Shown here in pieces: positions 33,766-43,453 of a DNA stretch of 64,000 bases. The stretch is from positions 240,863,183 through 240,927,182 of the forward strand of contig NC_071355.1 in assembly GCF_943734655.1 (NCBI RefSeq), in the 5' to 3' direction. Numbering within the stretch: the stretch's first letter is position 1; each line of letters begins with the position of its first letter. A program made the position numbers and the translations under genes. The notes under the pieces were generated by a model, which worked only from the letters and a program-made list of their open reading frames with translations, was not told the origin of the DNA and did no database searches. This DNA is from Sabethes cyaneus. Taxonomy: Eukaryota; Arthropoda; Insecta; Diptera; Culicidae.

Positions 33766-34640
33766 CTAGGCTTTCGGCTGATCGAATTTGAAATGCTGGA
33801 CCTTCCATTTACGTCCTGCCATCACTTTGTTCGCCACAGAACGCCAGTTTACCTTGAGCTGCTTTTCGTTTCCAACAGTTATGTTAGAATTATGCAGGTT
33901 CCGCTTGACGAAGGCCCAATATTTCTCGATTGGGTGGAGCTCCGGCATGTTGGAAGAATTCCAAATCCGACCAAAACAGAACCAAACAACCGTGTTGCTT
34001 CAGGAAAGACAGCATGCGTATTTCCAGTCCCACGTTCACGTCAATTTTCTGTTTGACAGTCCCAGTTGCAACGTAAATATCACTTGTGAAGCTACAGGCA
34101 CAAATAGACTGCCAAACCAGATATTTGTTAGCAAACTTCGACAGTTTCTTATGCTTGAAATTGTCTGTCACCTTTTCTTTTTTGGTAGGAGTTTTATAAG
34201 GCTAGCCTTATAAAACTCCTACCCAGAAAACTATTTGAAGTCTGCCTTGATGTAAGTTTCGTCGTCTATCATCACGCAATCGAATGTCGTTAGCATCGTC
34301 CTACCCGACAGCTTCCAGGATCGTATACTATTTTGTCTGGCTTCGTGATTTGGAGTCACCACTTTCGAAAAAAGGCCCAGACAACGCATACGGATCTAAA
34401 CAGGTTACGCAAATTTGACAGAAAATCTATGGAAAAAATGTCAAATTTCCGCAACATATTAAAATCCGTATTAAAATTAAATTCTGGCACATTTTTCAGT
34501 CCCATGTAAGGTTGTAGACGACAATCCCAGCTTGTTTGCGACATCTCGGGCGGAGAGGTTCCGCAGTGAAAGTGATGGCCATCGTTTTTGTCATCGCTGC
34601 AACTTTTGATTTTCGATGTCCCGCTGATTTAGTGTTCCAG
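33766..34640 (-). pseudogene. ITmD37E-type Tc1/mariner transposase remnant
   Basis: Minus-strand landmarks in order: a DDETYIKADFK motif near 34240-34285 holding the first catalytic Asp, KKLSKFANKYLVWQSICAC near 34080-34140, and MPELHPIEKYWAFVKR near 33905-33948. This set is characteristic of mosquito ITmD37E elements. Frameshifts between blocks and an inserted palindrome at 34184-34223 make it inactive. The downstream 34641-35400 holds only unrecognised sequence and a 69-bp inverted repeat at 34761-34829. Confidence 0.75.
34184..34223. repeat. 40-bp perfect palindrome inside the ITmD37E remnant
   Basis: The half-site GGTAGGAGTTTTATAAGGCT is followed immediately by its exact reverse complement. 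It falls between the first catalytic Asp block and the KKLSKF block of the transposase. Confidence 0.95.
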
Positions 34641-34760
34641 ACAGTAAAGCATTAGCAATAACGTAAGTATTGCAAACTATACTGATTTTAGCGAGTTTTC
34701 ACTTTATCAATTGATTTGCATGCAGCAGCCGTGGTGAAAACCGTCAAACAACTACGCTAC

Positions 34761-34829
34761 CGTGAATCGCATAACAGTTCCATTTTCTTTGTAGCTTTCT
34801 ATATAAATGGGACTGTTATGCGTTTCACG
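34761..34829. repeat. Short inverted repeat pair
   Basis: CCGTGAATCGCATAACAGTT faces AACTGTTATGCG-like sequence ending TTTCACGG, with about 20 bp between. It may be a tiny MITE or fused transposon ends. Confidence 0.5.
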
Positions 34830-35429
34830 GCGGCGGTACGCTCGATGCTTTGTTCGTACTTTCAGCGAAGAAGTTGCACATGATGAAGCACTTCGTATCC
34901 GCCGAATAGAGCAATCTAACATTCGCAACATCTTCTCCCCGCAGAGCCGGCGTTACAATGCACGAGGCCCTGTGCAGATTAAGCAGCGAGGTTCTTTTGT
35001 ATGCCAGAAGGGCATTATTGACAGTGACAGTTAATGATAATCTTTTGGGGTTTGCTTCGATTGCTCTACACAGTTTATCTCTTTTTTTCTGGCTTGGGTA
35101 TGAATACAACTTCTACTTTCCGCCAATTCTCCGGGATATGTACCAAAGTGAAATTGGCTCGAAAAAGTTTGATGAGCTCGCCATTATAACGTCGTCGATT
35201 TTCTGTTAGAAAATGAGTAGAACACCATCCGGACCTGGAGAATTTGTTCGTTCAGAAGAGCTAAGTGCCCATTCAATCGAAGCCTCTGTAAATACTCGAC
35301 AGGCTGAGCCAAACCACTTTGGCACATTATGTAAGGACTCATTCCAAAGCAGCGAGGCCTGATTTCATCGATTTTTTCTTAACACTTCATACACTCAAAA
35401 ATCAATATCAATGGAAATCGCGCAACTAT

Positions 35430-35922
35430 TTCTGAACAGCGAATCGTGTTCTCTACAATCAGAGATTGTCCACTGGAATTGCTAGCACTTTTCTCTAGTC
35501 ATCACCAAGCGCGAGGCCCCCCCGAAGCGCGAGGCTCCGTGCGACCGCACAGGTTTGCCGGCCTAAACGTCGGCACTGATCTCCCGCGTGAAAGCGACTG
35601 TACGAAAGCCTGATTCCGGCCGCCCGACAGTGCTGCGCGGAAGCTAAAAGCAGAGAGCAAGGTGGTCCACGCCGGAAACCGGTTAGACGGTGAAGAAGTA
35701 CTTGGCCAAAATGGACATTTTTATGCGGAAGCGTCAGTCGAGATTGGGCGTGTCTGAGTAGCAGGTAATTGCCCAGAGAACGACTGAAGATGCTGGTGAA
35801 AAACAGCTTTCCGACGAAGTGCGATGTCGTGGCCATAATAGACGACGAAAACTATTTGACGCTGGACGCAACGACTGGCAAAGGACCGAGTACTTTACGT
35901 CCCCCACCAAAAAGGTAAGTGC
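35430..35922 (+). pseudogene. Degenerate Tc1/mariner transposase, copy 3, left part
   Basis: Plus-strand frames: KPDSGRPTVL, VKKYLAKMDIFMRKRQSRLG, then VVAIIDDENYLTLDA (first catalytic Asp), then a TSPTKK block just before the 35923 junction. The order matches the copy at 16.0-16.9 kb. It continues at 37974. Confidence 0.7.
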
Positions 35923-35944
35923 CCGCATAGAAATGCATAACGAA

Positions 35945-36132
35945 TATTAATGTAAAAACATTACGGTTACTATGAATTTTACTGTTTACAACACATTATG
36001 CTGTAACTTCACTGTACCGTTCTTAGAAAATTTTTCATATTAATGTAAAAACTTTACGATTACAATGAATTTTACTGTTTACAACACTTTATGCTGTAAC
36101 TTCACTGTACCGTTCTTGGAAATTTTTTCATA
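35945..36132 (+). repeat. Tandem duplication of about 94 bp
   Basis: Two adjacent copies start ATTAATGTAAAAAC (35945 and 36039) and share GAATTTTACTGTTTACAACA, ATGCTGTAACTTCACTGTAC and CGTTCTT. Confidence 0.85.
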
Positions 36133-37179
36133 TAATTCGGCAACAATGCAAATTGTTTCGAAGCAAGAAATAATCTATCTAAGGTCCAATCCTTGGCAGG
36201 TTGAGTTATTTGTACACACAAATTGTGTCTCTTCCTCCCAGGGCTTGAAAAGGGATCGCAAGTTGAATGTGACTGCCGTGAATGCGAACTTTCCGCATTC
36301 AAACTCCGCTTTTTGAACGATCATTTGACTGTTTTTTGAATTCAGTCAATTTGCCGCTTGCGCTGCTGCCGTCTTACAATTCATGCGGCATCTCTGCAGA
36401 AGCAAACAGTCAATCTCCCGTTTTGCTTTGCGCTTTGAGAATATAAACTGCAAACTGACTGGAAGCATACGGTGACGTATTTTTTCGTTTCTCTTTTTGT
36501 CTCTAAATCGGCTGCTCACAGTAATAGTTTGTCACCCGGACGTCGGTCCGACGCAAGCAAAATATTCGTTCCTATTGGGCGGAGTCCGACCGACTTCTTC
36601 CATGCACATGTAGTGGTTGTTTTTTTGTAGTATTGAATCATACGATTGTGCGGTTGCTTTTCGTAAGCGTGGTGACTGCCAGTCATTTGACTGTTTTGCA
36701 GTCATTCGCTGCTCCAAACGGTAAAGGCAACTTGATCGAAACGAAAATGTTAAAAAGCGTTAGAATGCGTTCATACTACTGCGTGCCATCGGCGTTTGAC
36801 TGAGCAAACTGCCAGTTGTGTTATGCATAGCGTTCGTATTCCATCACTAAACGGACGGTGTGAACTTGAATGCGCGTTGGTGGGACTGCGGTAGAAAAAA
36901 AGGATCGGTCGAAGCCCTGTCCTCCGTCTACTGTAGAAACCGACGAGCCAGAAGTTTAATCTAATTCGTTTTACTGACGGGACGACGACACTATGCAGGC
37001 GCTTGCGACTTACTTGTTCGTCTGTCAACATATTAGCCGCGATTCTTAACGCGGGTGTTCGGGGAAAGACTCCGTTCCTATGGAATAGACCAACCTCGTT
37101 GTGTACGTCTTGACATCGAATGAGGTGTCAGGCATATAATTAAGTTTTTATAACGGTAGATGTTCACCTTTATTCTTGT

Positions 37180-37370
37180 TTACGGCCGGATCCTGCATTC
37201 GTACGAATAGTTTGCTTCGAACGAATCGGGAAGCACTATTCTCATATTCGTATGAGCAAAAGGAAGGGGGCGTTCGAACGTTCGAATTGATTCGAACGAA
37301 AACAAGAATACGAATCGGTTTAACTTTCGAATGAATGTCATTCGAACGAAAAAAAGAATAAGGGTGTTTA
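37180..37370. repeat. Cluster of TTCGAACGAA words
   Basis: ATTCGAACGAA and variants occur at least six times in both orientations, including the palindrome TTCGAACGTTCGAA near 37275. It lies inside the 35923-37973 element. Confidence 0.6.
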
Positions 37371-37973
37371 CAATTGACAGAGGGAACGATAGAAGACAGT
37401 AATGAAATAAAGAGTCGATAGGATCTAACAGATAGAGATAAGGCGTAAATGGGAAAAAGCGGAATTTGTTTAAGTAGGTGTACTGACCTCTAATACTTTC
37501 CTAATATGAGCGATGAATGCGGCTCGAAAATCATAATAGTTCGAAGCCTATCAAATTCATTGTCATCATACCTTTTCAAAAACATGAAATACCGTAATTA
37601 ATCAGCCGGTTTTATTTTGTCCTAATAATCCGAAAGCCTACAATTTTTTTGCAGAACTTATCTTAAATTTCATTGTAACTTCGTTGTAAAACAGTGTAAA
37701 ACTTATAGTGAATGTACCACAAATTTTACTGTTTTTGGTTTTTATTTGTATGGGAAAAAGCCGAAAAATTTAGTGTTACATCACTTAATCACCCCCTTAT
37801 TCGCTGTAAAATTGGCGGTTTCCATTAAAATTTACTGTGAAAACAGTGATATTCATGGTAACTTCAGTGTAACTTTTACAAAGATTTTCACTGTTTCAAT
37901 GTGGTTTTTCGAAGTTTTTCAATGTTTGTAACAGTGAAATTTAATGTTTTTTTGCTATACATTTTTATTCGGG

Positions 37974-38500
37974 TGATGACGTCGAGTATATCTTCCACCC
38001 CAAGTTCCCGAAGAAGATCCTTCTGTGGCTGACGATCAGAGGGAAGAGAAAGTTCAAGCCGCTATTATTTCGTTTAGGGTTTACGGTGAATGGGGAGATA
38101 CGAAAATACAGTATGAAGTACCTACCGGAAATTGCCGCCTTCAAAAAAAGTATCGCGCAAAGAATGTGGTCTTTTGGCTGGAACTAAAGGGTGCCAAGAA
38201 AACACTAGAGGAGATGAACCGGCTGATAGGGTTGACTGATAGGATAAAGGTTGTACCGACGATCACCAACGCTCCCAACGTCCCCCAACTGCGATCAATA
38301 GTAAATTTTAGGGTGAAGCTCAAACGGAGCATTTACTTCAATTATTTTGTGGCCAAAACGGAGCAGGACCTGATCGCCAAGGCCACGAAAGAGTTGAATA
38401 ATATGCCGACGTCTATCTTTTGATCGGCCATAGCGAAGATTCCGGTAAACAGCTGTAAAGCCACCTGGCAGGGCGTCGAAGCATTTTTATAGGTTTAATT
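37974..38500 (+). pseudogene. Degenerate Tc1/mariner transposase, copy 3, right part
   Basis: DDVEYIFHPKFPKKILLWLTI, then IISFRVYGEWGDT with frameshift, AKTEQDLIAKATKELNNMP, then an untranslated tail. QLRS at 38283 replaces the usual QLRPIE. It continues the 35430-35922 piece across the 2-kb insertion. Confidence 0.7.
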
Positions 38501-39015
38501 TTTTTTTCATCGCCATCCGGAATCAGTACATTTTTTCAATACATATGTTAAATGCATCTAAGTATTGGGTAAGGGGCAAATACGAAAAAGTGGTAAACTT
38601 GGAACGAGCACTGATTTTAGAAATGAAGGGGTGTCCAATTTGGGTTACCGCCAAGGCGTTACGGCTCTGACTGAAGATAATTTAGGTAACGCTTATTCAG
38701 TTTGGATAACGTTCCTCTTTACCCACGTTCGATTCGCGGATCCCCCAGAAATACAAGAGTACTAGACCGCTATTACCAGAAAAAAGCTGTAAATGCTAGA
38801 AAAATTTCTGGAGGAAAAACAAGATTTGGAGGATTTGTTACCGGTTGAAGATGACGTTTGTTCGCGATGACATCATGACATCTTCTAACAGAACATCGAA
38901 GATACAACTATGGTTAAAAATCTACATTCGCGAAGCAGATGTATTCGGGGAAGAACAGTATCAGAGTCGAGTTTAGTAAATTCAGTAGTTGAAGAAAACG
39001 AAAATTAGTTCAGTT
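38501..39015. other. Intergenic sequence without recognisable features
   Basis: No gene, ends or repeat seen between the mariner relic and the hAT-type MITE. Confidence 0.4.
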
Positions 39016-39294
39016 CACGGGGTAAATCACTTTCTGCATAAATATTCAATATGTGATAAAAATATTTACTATTTTAAATGTGTCCACCTCATCATAACAA
39101 CTCTTGCCACATATACTGTTATGGAGGTTATGAACGTTATGGGACTTGACAGCTCAAGATCGTATGAAAAAGGTGGAAGCTTTCGTTAAATATTCATCAA
39201 TACCGGTAAATATATTTAGCACCCGGGTAAATGTATGCAAATATGCATAAATATATTCAATATATTTAATAAATTTGAAGTGATTCGCCCCGTG
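39016..39294. mobile_element. hAT-type MITE, 279 bp
   Basis: Ends CACGGGGTAAATCACTT and AAGTGATTCGCCCCGTG are flanked by an exact 8-bp duplication GTTCAGTT at 39008-39015 and 39295-39302. The interior is AT-rich with ATATTCAATATATTTA-like words. Confidence 0.85.
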
Positions 39295-39503
39295 GTTCAG
39301 TTTCAATGTTCTGGTAAAAAACATAACAAATAAATAATGATCAAAAATGAAAATTTCATAATTTAATTATAACTTTTAAGAACCGTTATGTAATATTCAA
39401 ACATTCCACAATAGACTGAAACGGTTGAAACGGTTCAATTTTGACATCGAGAATTGTCAGTCGAAAAGCAGAACCGGATTGGATCTGATTGGATGATTGG
39501 ATG

Positions 39504-40517
39504 CAAAGTAAATTGATATATACCAGGTATGTGACCATCGAGGGTTGCATTAGTGTGTGTAGAAAGAAGAAGAAATAGTTCTGAAATATGGTGGAACTTG
39601 CATGAAAATTAACACTAAATTAATTGTAATTAATGAATGCAGCTATATTATTCCAGAGAAATATTTGAACATTTACAATGAAATGTAAGGAATATATTTA
39701 AAGTCATTTGCACTTGTAGCCTTCTTTATTATGCGTAAAAAATTTGAGAACATGGGTGACTAACTATTTCGATGTGCAAATGAAAAATGAATTAATGTTT
39801 CTAATACTTCACGATCAATACGGTATACGGTTGCTTAAATTAAAACACGTTCCATCCAACATTTTGCTTGCATGATGCTCTTGAATATCTGCCTTTGATG
39901 TCTTCTTTTAAAAAATAGTTTTATTCGAATAGATGCTTGTGCTACTGCTTGTAAATGCTTAAGTTGAAGTCACTGTTCCAAGATGATACCTTTTTATCAT
40001 AAATTTACCCGTCTCAACACTACGTAGAAAACCATAAAAAGTAATCTTAGATTGCTACAAAACGGTCTTAGATAATTAACACTTTAAAAGCTTACCAGAA
40101 ATCAGACGAAAAATATCGCGGGCGGATAACAATGTTGCTCATGCTGCTTATTGTACAATCATGTCCGAGCATTTTAAAAAAATTCTTTTTTGTTTTACTA
40201 CTTGTAGGAAAGCGATATAACGACATTTCTTTGAGACATCTTGATACCGTTTTGACGAAAAAATTTCCGCTTGCAATTTGGAATGTTGCACTTCATTGTA
40301 TTCATGAAAATACATACTAGAAATAATGTTCTAAGCATAAACATAAAAACTGTGAGAAAAAAATAGACAAATCTTGCGTATCCAACGATTTTTTTAAAAA
40401 ATTAACTAATTTTCCATACAAAATGCTCGAAATCTCAGAACTAGTGTAGATGTGTTAGTGCAAAGTGTATATGACAGCTCGCATTGTCATATACCTGGTA
40501 TATATCAATTTACTTTG
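39504..40517. mobile_element. 1-kb nonautonomous element with 9-bp target duplication (MULE-like)
   Basis: Inverted ends CAAAGTAAATTGATATATAC and the exact complement at the right continue into CAGGTATRTGAC. The 9-bp sequence GATTGGATG flanks both sides (39495-39503 and 40518-40526). Nine-base duplications are typical of Mutator-like elements. It is AT-rich with no recognisable transposase. It ends 95 bp before the CMC1 start codon. Confidence 0.75.
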
Positions 40518-40612
40518 GATTGGATGGAGGTTTGTTTTGATTTCGGTGCTAGTTCAAATCGTATTCGTTTTTAATATCGCAAGTCGCAAGAAAAATCTGC
40601 TCACATCTATCA

Positions 40613-41062
40613 ATGGCCCATACATTTGCTGACGCAAACCATGAAACAAATACCATTGGTTTGAACCAAGGCGGCCCACATGGATTGGGTAATTTTAAAA
40701 TTATATTCCTCCCCAAATACGAGTTTACGTAAGTTTACATCATCTAATGCGTATTAGGAGACCCCAACGATAAGCGCCTTCGGAAGGTCGAAGTCGAAGT
40801 CCTTATTCCGAAGATTATGCGTGAGCGAGCTAAAACGGAAAAGTGCCTAGAGGAAGTGCAGTATTTCGAAACGTGTTGCAAAGATGCTGGCATTTTAATG
40901 CCGATGAAATGCCAAACAGAAAACAAAGCACTTAAGGCCTGCTACCTCAAATGGTACAACGACGAGCACTTCAAGGCTGAGTGTCGGGAGATTTACCTGG
41001 AAGAACGAGCAGAGTACAGACGAACCGGCTTATCTAAGAAATATCGGAACATGAACTTGTAA
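40613..41062 (+). CDS. CMC1: CMC1, twin-CX9C COX assembly mitochondrial protein
   Basis: Two exons, 40613-40688 and 40758-41062, joined across a 69-bp GT-AG intron, give 126 residues. The sequence carries two CX9C motifs, C55-C65 and C77-C87, plus C66 and C101, in the helix-turn-helix CHCH fold imported and oxidised by the Mia40 pathway. GPHGLGDPNDKRLRKVE at residues 21-37 and KIMRERAKTEKC at 44-55 are typical of CMC1. This protein binds newly made COX1 in the intermembrane space during cytochrome c oxidase assembly. The ATG has good context (TATCAATGG). A 1-kb transposon ends only 95 bp upstream, so the promoter is either very short or element-derived. The gene converges on TSEN2. Confidence 0.92.
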
Positions 41063-41149
41063 CGTACTGCCCCGTATCATCAAAAGATTATAAAATAATA
41101 TATTTGGTACAGTTGAATAGAATATAGTTTCTAATTTACTCACAATTCT

Positions 41150-42157
41150 CTACTGATTGCTGCGAAGATTAGCACAGTTATAGTGCCGCGGGAATATTTC
41201 ACTAACCTTGAACTCTGGAAGGCGACTCATGCACTCTCTGTAGTTCGTAGGATCAACACCGGTAGGGTAGTGTACCTCTAGGACTAGTAAATTTTTAGCG
41301 GTAGTTTCGGCTATCCTATTGAAGCATTGAAAATCGTAATTGTCCAAATAATGTCCATTGTTTGCGAACTGCTGGCCATCTTGATACGGTTGTATTAAAG
41401 CGATGAATGATGCATGGAAATATTGAGGTCCTTTTTGGTACAATACTAAAACAAACAAAAATGACTCTAAAGTTTTATATATTGTAAGAAAAACCTTACT
41501 GTAGTCCCCTCCGAATTTAAGTCCGCTTTTGATTACCCAGTTCTTTGATTTAAAGAAAATGTATGCAGCGTAGCTTGATAAAAAATTTGGTTTAAGGGCG
41601 GAGAATTTATCCAGCAGCTGTTCAGCACTCATAGGTTGTCCGTCCAAAGTTTTAACATTCAGACAGTTCAACTTGTCAACAAGGAACATTGCTTCTTCAA
41701 ACATCAAACTGAGATTCTCGTGTACAGGAAATGGATCACTTTCGTATTTTGCTGGACTTTCTTCCAAGTCTCTGAGAAAAATACTGCCATTGTTCAACTT
41801 TTCCTCGATGTCCTCCCCGATTACACGCACCTTTGCACTTTCTAAGGAACTGTCCAGCCCATATTTCTTTTGCCATTCGCGACGTCTTTCAAGTTGCCGT
41901 TCTCGTACCGTTTCCACGGCTCGACTGTGCACAGACACCGGAATCGAACGGGATCGAGTGCCCTGGCCGAAACCGCCGGCAAGCGAAAGATGTCGGATTG
42001 CTTCCGGGTTGATCACTTCTACCGAGAGACCGGTGAACGTTCCGTCAAATTTCACATCACCCACCGTCGATAGCACCGGTAACGGATCCAGACTGTGTAA
42101 CCGAGCGGGAATAAACCGCTTCGGCTTCGGTTCGTACGGATGAACGTTGTGTTTCAT
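41150..42157 (-). CDS. TSEN2: tRNA-splicing endonuclease subunit Sen2
   Basis: The ORF reads through as 335 codons, but residues 220-237 are a 54-bp intron (41446-41499; donor GTAAGG, acceptor TTTTAG on the minus strand) with no stop and length divisible by three. The spliced protein is 317 residues. Its C-terminal half is the nuclease fold: YAAYIFFKSKNWVIKSGLKF, then GGDYILYQKGPQYFHASF. Catalytic Tyr (about 222), His (about 230) and Lys (about 270) match the Sen2 triad. Sen2 cuts the 5' splice site of intron-containing pre-tRNAs in the SEN complex. The N-terminal half is basic and poorly conserved. Splicing here is inferred from family alignment by eye: ILYQKGP matches the family, the retained version does not. 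Confidence 0.92.
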   Translation of the reverse strand: MKHNVHPYEPKPKRFIPARLHSLDPLPVLSTVGDVKFDGTFTGLSVEVINPEAIRHLSLAGGFGQGTRSRSIPVSVHSRAVETVRERQLERRREWQKKYGLDSSLESAKVRVIGEDIEEKLNNGSIFLRDLEESPAKYESDPFPVHENLSLMFEEAMFLVDKLNCLNVKTLDGQPMSAEQLLDKFSALKPNFLSSYAAYIFFKSKNWVIKSGLKFGGDYSKVFLTIYKTLESFLFVLVLYQKGPQYFHASFIALIQPYQDGQQFANNGHYLDNYDFQCFNRIAETTAKNLLVLEVHYPTGVDPTNYRECMSRLPEFKVSEIFPRHYNCANLRSNQ

Positions 42158-42442
42158 GATTTACTACCGGATCCGAATGTTAGGCTTAGGACAATTACGA
42201 AATTAAACCAAGATAGGTACTTTTTAATTTAAAAATTAATATTACCGGCTTTTACTGCAACTCGTTTGAAACAAAACAAAACAAACTAACATGGTTAAGC
42301 GAAAAAAAGGAAGAAAAGAAACAATGCGCGTTTAGTAGTACCGGATTTTTATTCAGAGCCAATTCCAGTGATGCCAAATGAGAAGATGTGTCATCGTTTT
42401 GATTTTAACCTTCTGCGGCTGAGGTGCCATAATCTTAACGAT

Positions 42443-43453
42443 CCCAAGTAACAATTTCAGGCTGATCAAACGCTTTTATAGCTGATTTTATTCAACCTGT
42501 GGCTGATCTATGGTTTAGGTTTAGAAATGAAAACCTTTTTTCAGCTCTTAAACATCTTAATCTGGTGATTTTATCAAGCTTCAGGCTAATTAATAGCTGC
42601 TTTTGAAGCTGCAAGGAAGCTTAATAGAAACTTTTTTGCGCTTTGAAATAGCCAATTTGCACAATGCTGTCAATTCAATTTTTAGAACGAGAAATAGTTT
42701 TGCAATCTACTTTTCCAGTCGCTTAATCAACGCTTCATCAACCTTTATGCAGCCAAAAAAAATCTATTTTTAAATTTAAAAAAATGGAACGCGTCATTTT
42801 TATTTCGCCGTGAACGCGATATTTTTAGTTTCGAATAACTTTAATTCGTACAAGTAGCTAGCTAATTAAAAATGCATGTCTTTTTTCTAGGAATTGAACC
42901 CGCCATCTTTTGGATCCATAAGCACTCACCGTATGATCCGCCCCATTTGCATCGGCAGAACAGACAGTGAGAATATCTTTACACCTGAAGCCTAGCCTGT
43001 CTAGCGTGAAGCAGTCCATAATGTCGGTAACTGACAAACTTTTGCTGTCAGCCGAATTGCGAAATTCTATGATGTGATAGTATGTGTGCTGTGAGCCGAA
43101 AGAAAACTTGGTAGAAGTTTGTAAAGCCACTTTAACACCCTTAAGCAGACTTAAAGTAGTTTGAAAGCTGTGAACCTAATGAAAGCTTCCACTCTACATT
43201 TTAACACCTTTAAGCAGCCGTAAAACGGTTTGATGTTTATGGTTGTTTAGAAGAAGATTGTTTAGGAGAAAAATCCGCTATTAAGCTTTTTTATCAGCTT
43301 TTGGGAGAGAACTGGTTTAAAAAACTTAAAGTAGCTTAAACATCGCTTATTTAAACACCATTTGAGTGCTTATTTTACGCAGCTTTGATCACCTTAAACC
43401 AACCCGTAAACAGCCATATTGCTCTTGCAATTCAGCTACCGTTGTTACTTGGG
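42443..43453. mobile_element. 1-kb repeat with CCCAAGTAACAA ends
   Basis: Inverted ends CCCAAGTAACAA and TTGTTACTTGGG. The interior repeats words such as TTAAAGTAGTTTGAAAGCTG, GCTTTTATCAGCTTTT and AAGCTTAATAG. No clear target duplication is seen. The right end abuts a decayed RTE endonuclease frame (KYTWRSPH-like). Confidence 0.55.

Larger units (their letters stand above)
35923..37973. mobile_element. 2-kb nonautonomous element splitting a mariner copy
   Basis: Inverted ends CCCGCATAGAAATGCATAAC and the complement of CCCGAATAAAAATGTATAGC are flanked by TG at 35921-35922 and 37974-37975. Near both ends are repeated AATTTTACTGTTT and ACAGTGAAATTTA words. A tandem duplication of about 94 bp lies at 35945-36132. 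The interior (36133-37660) holds TTTGACTG and ATTCGAACGAA repeats and no transposase I recognise. Confidence 0.65.
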
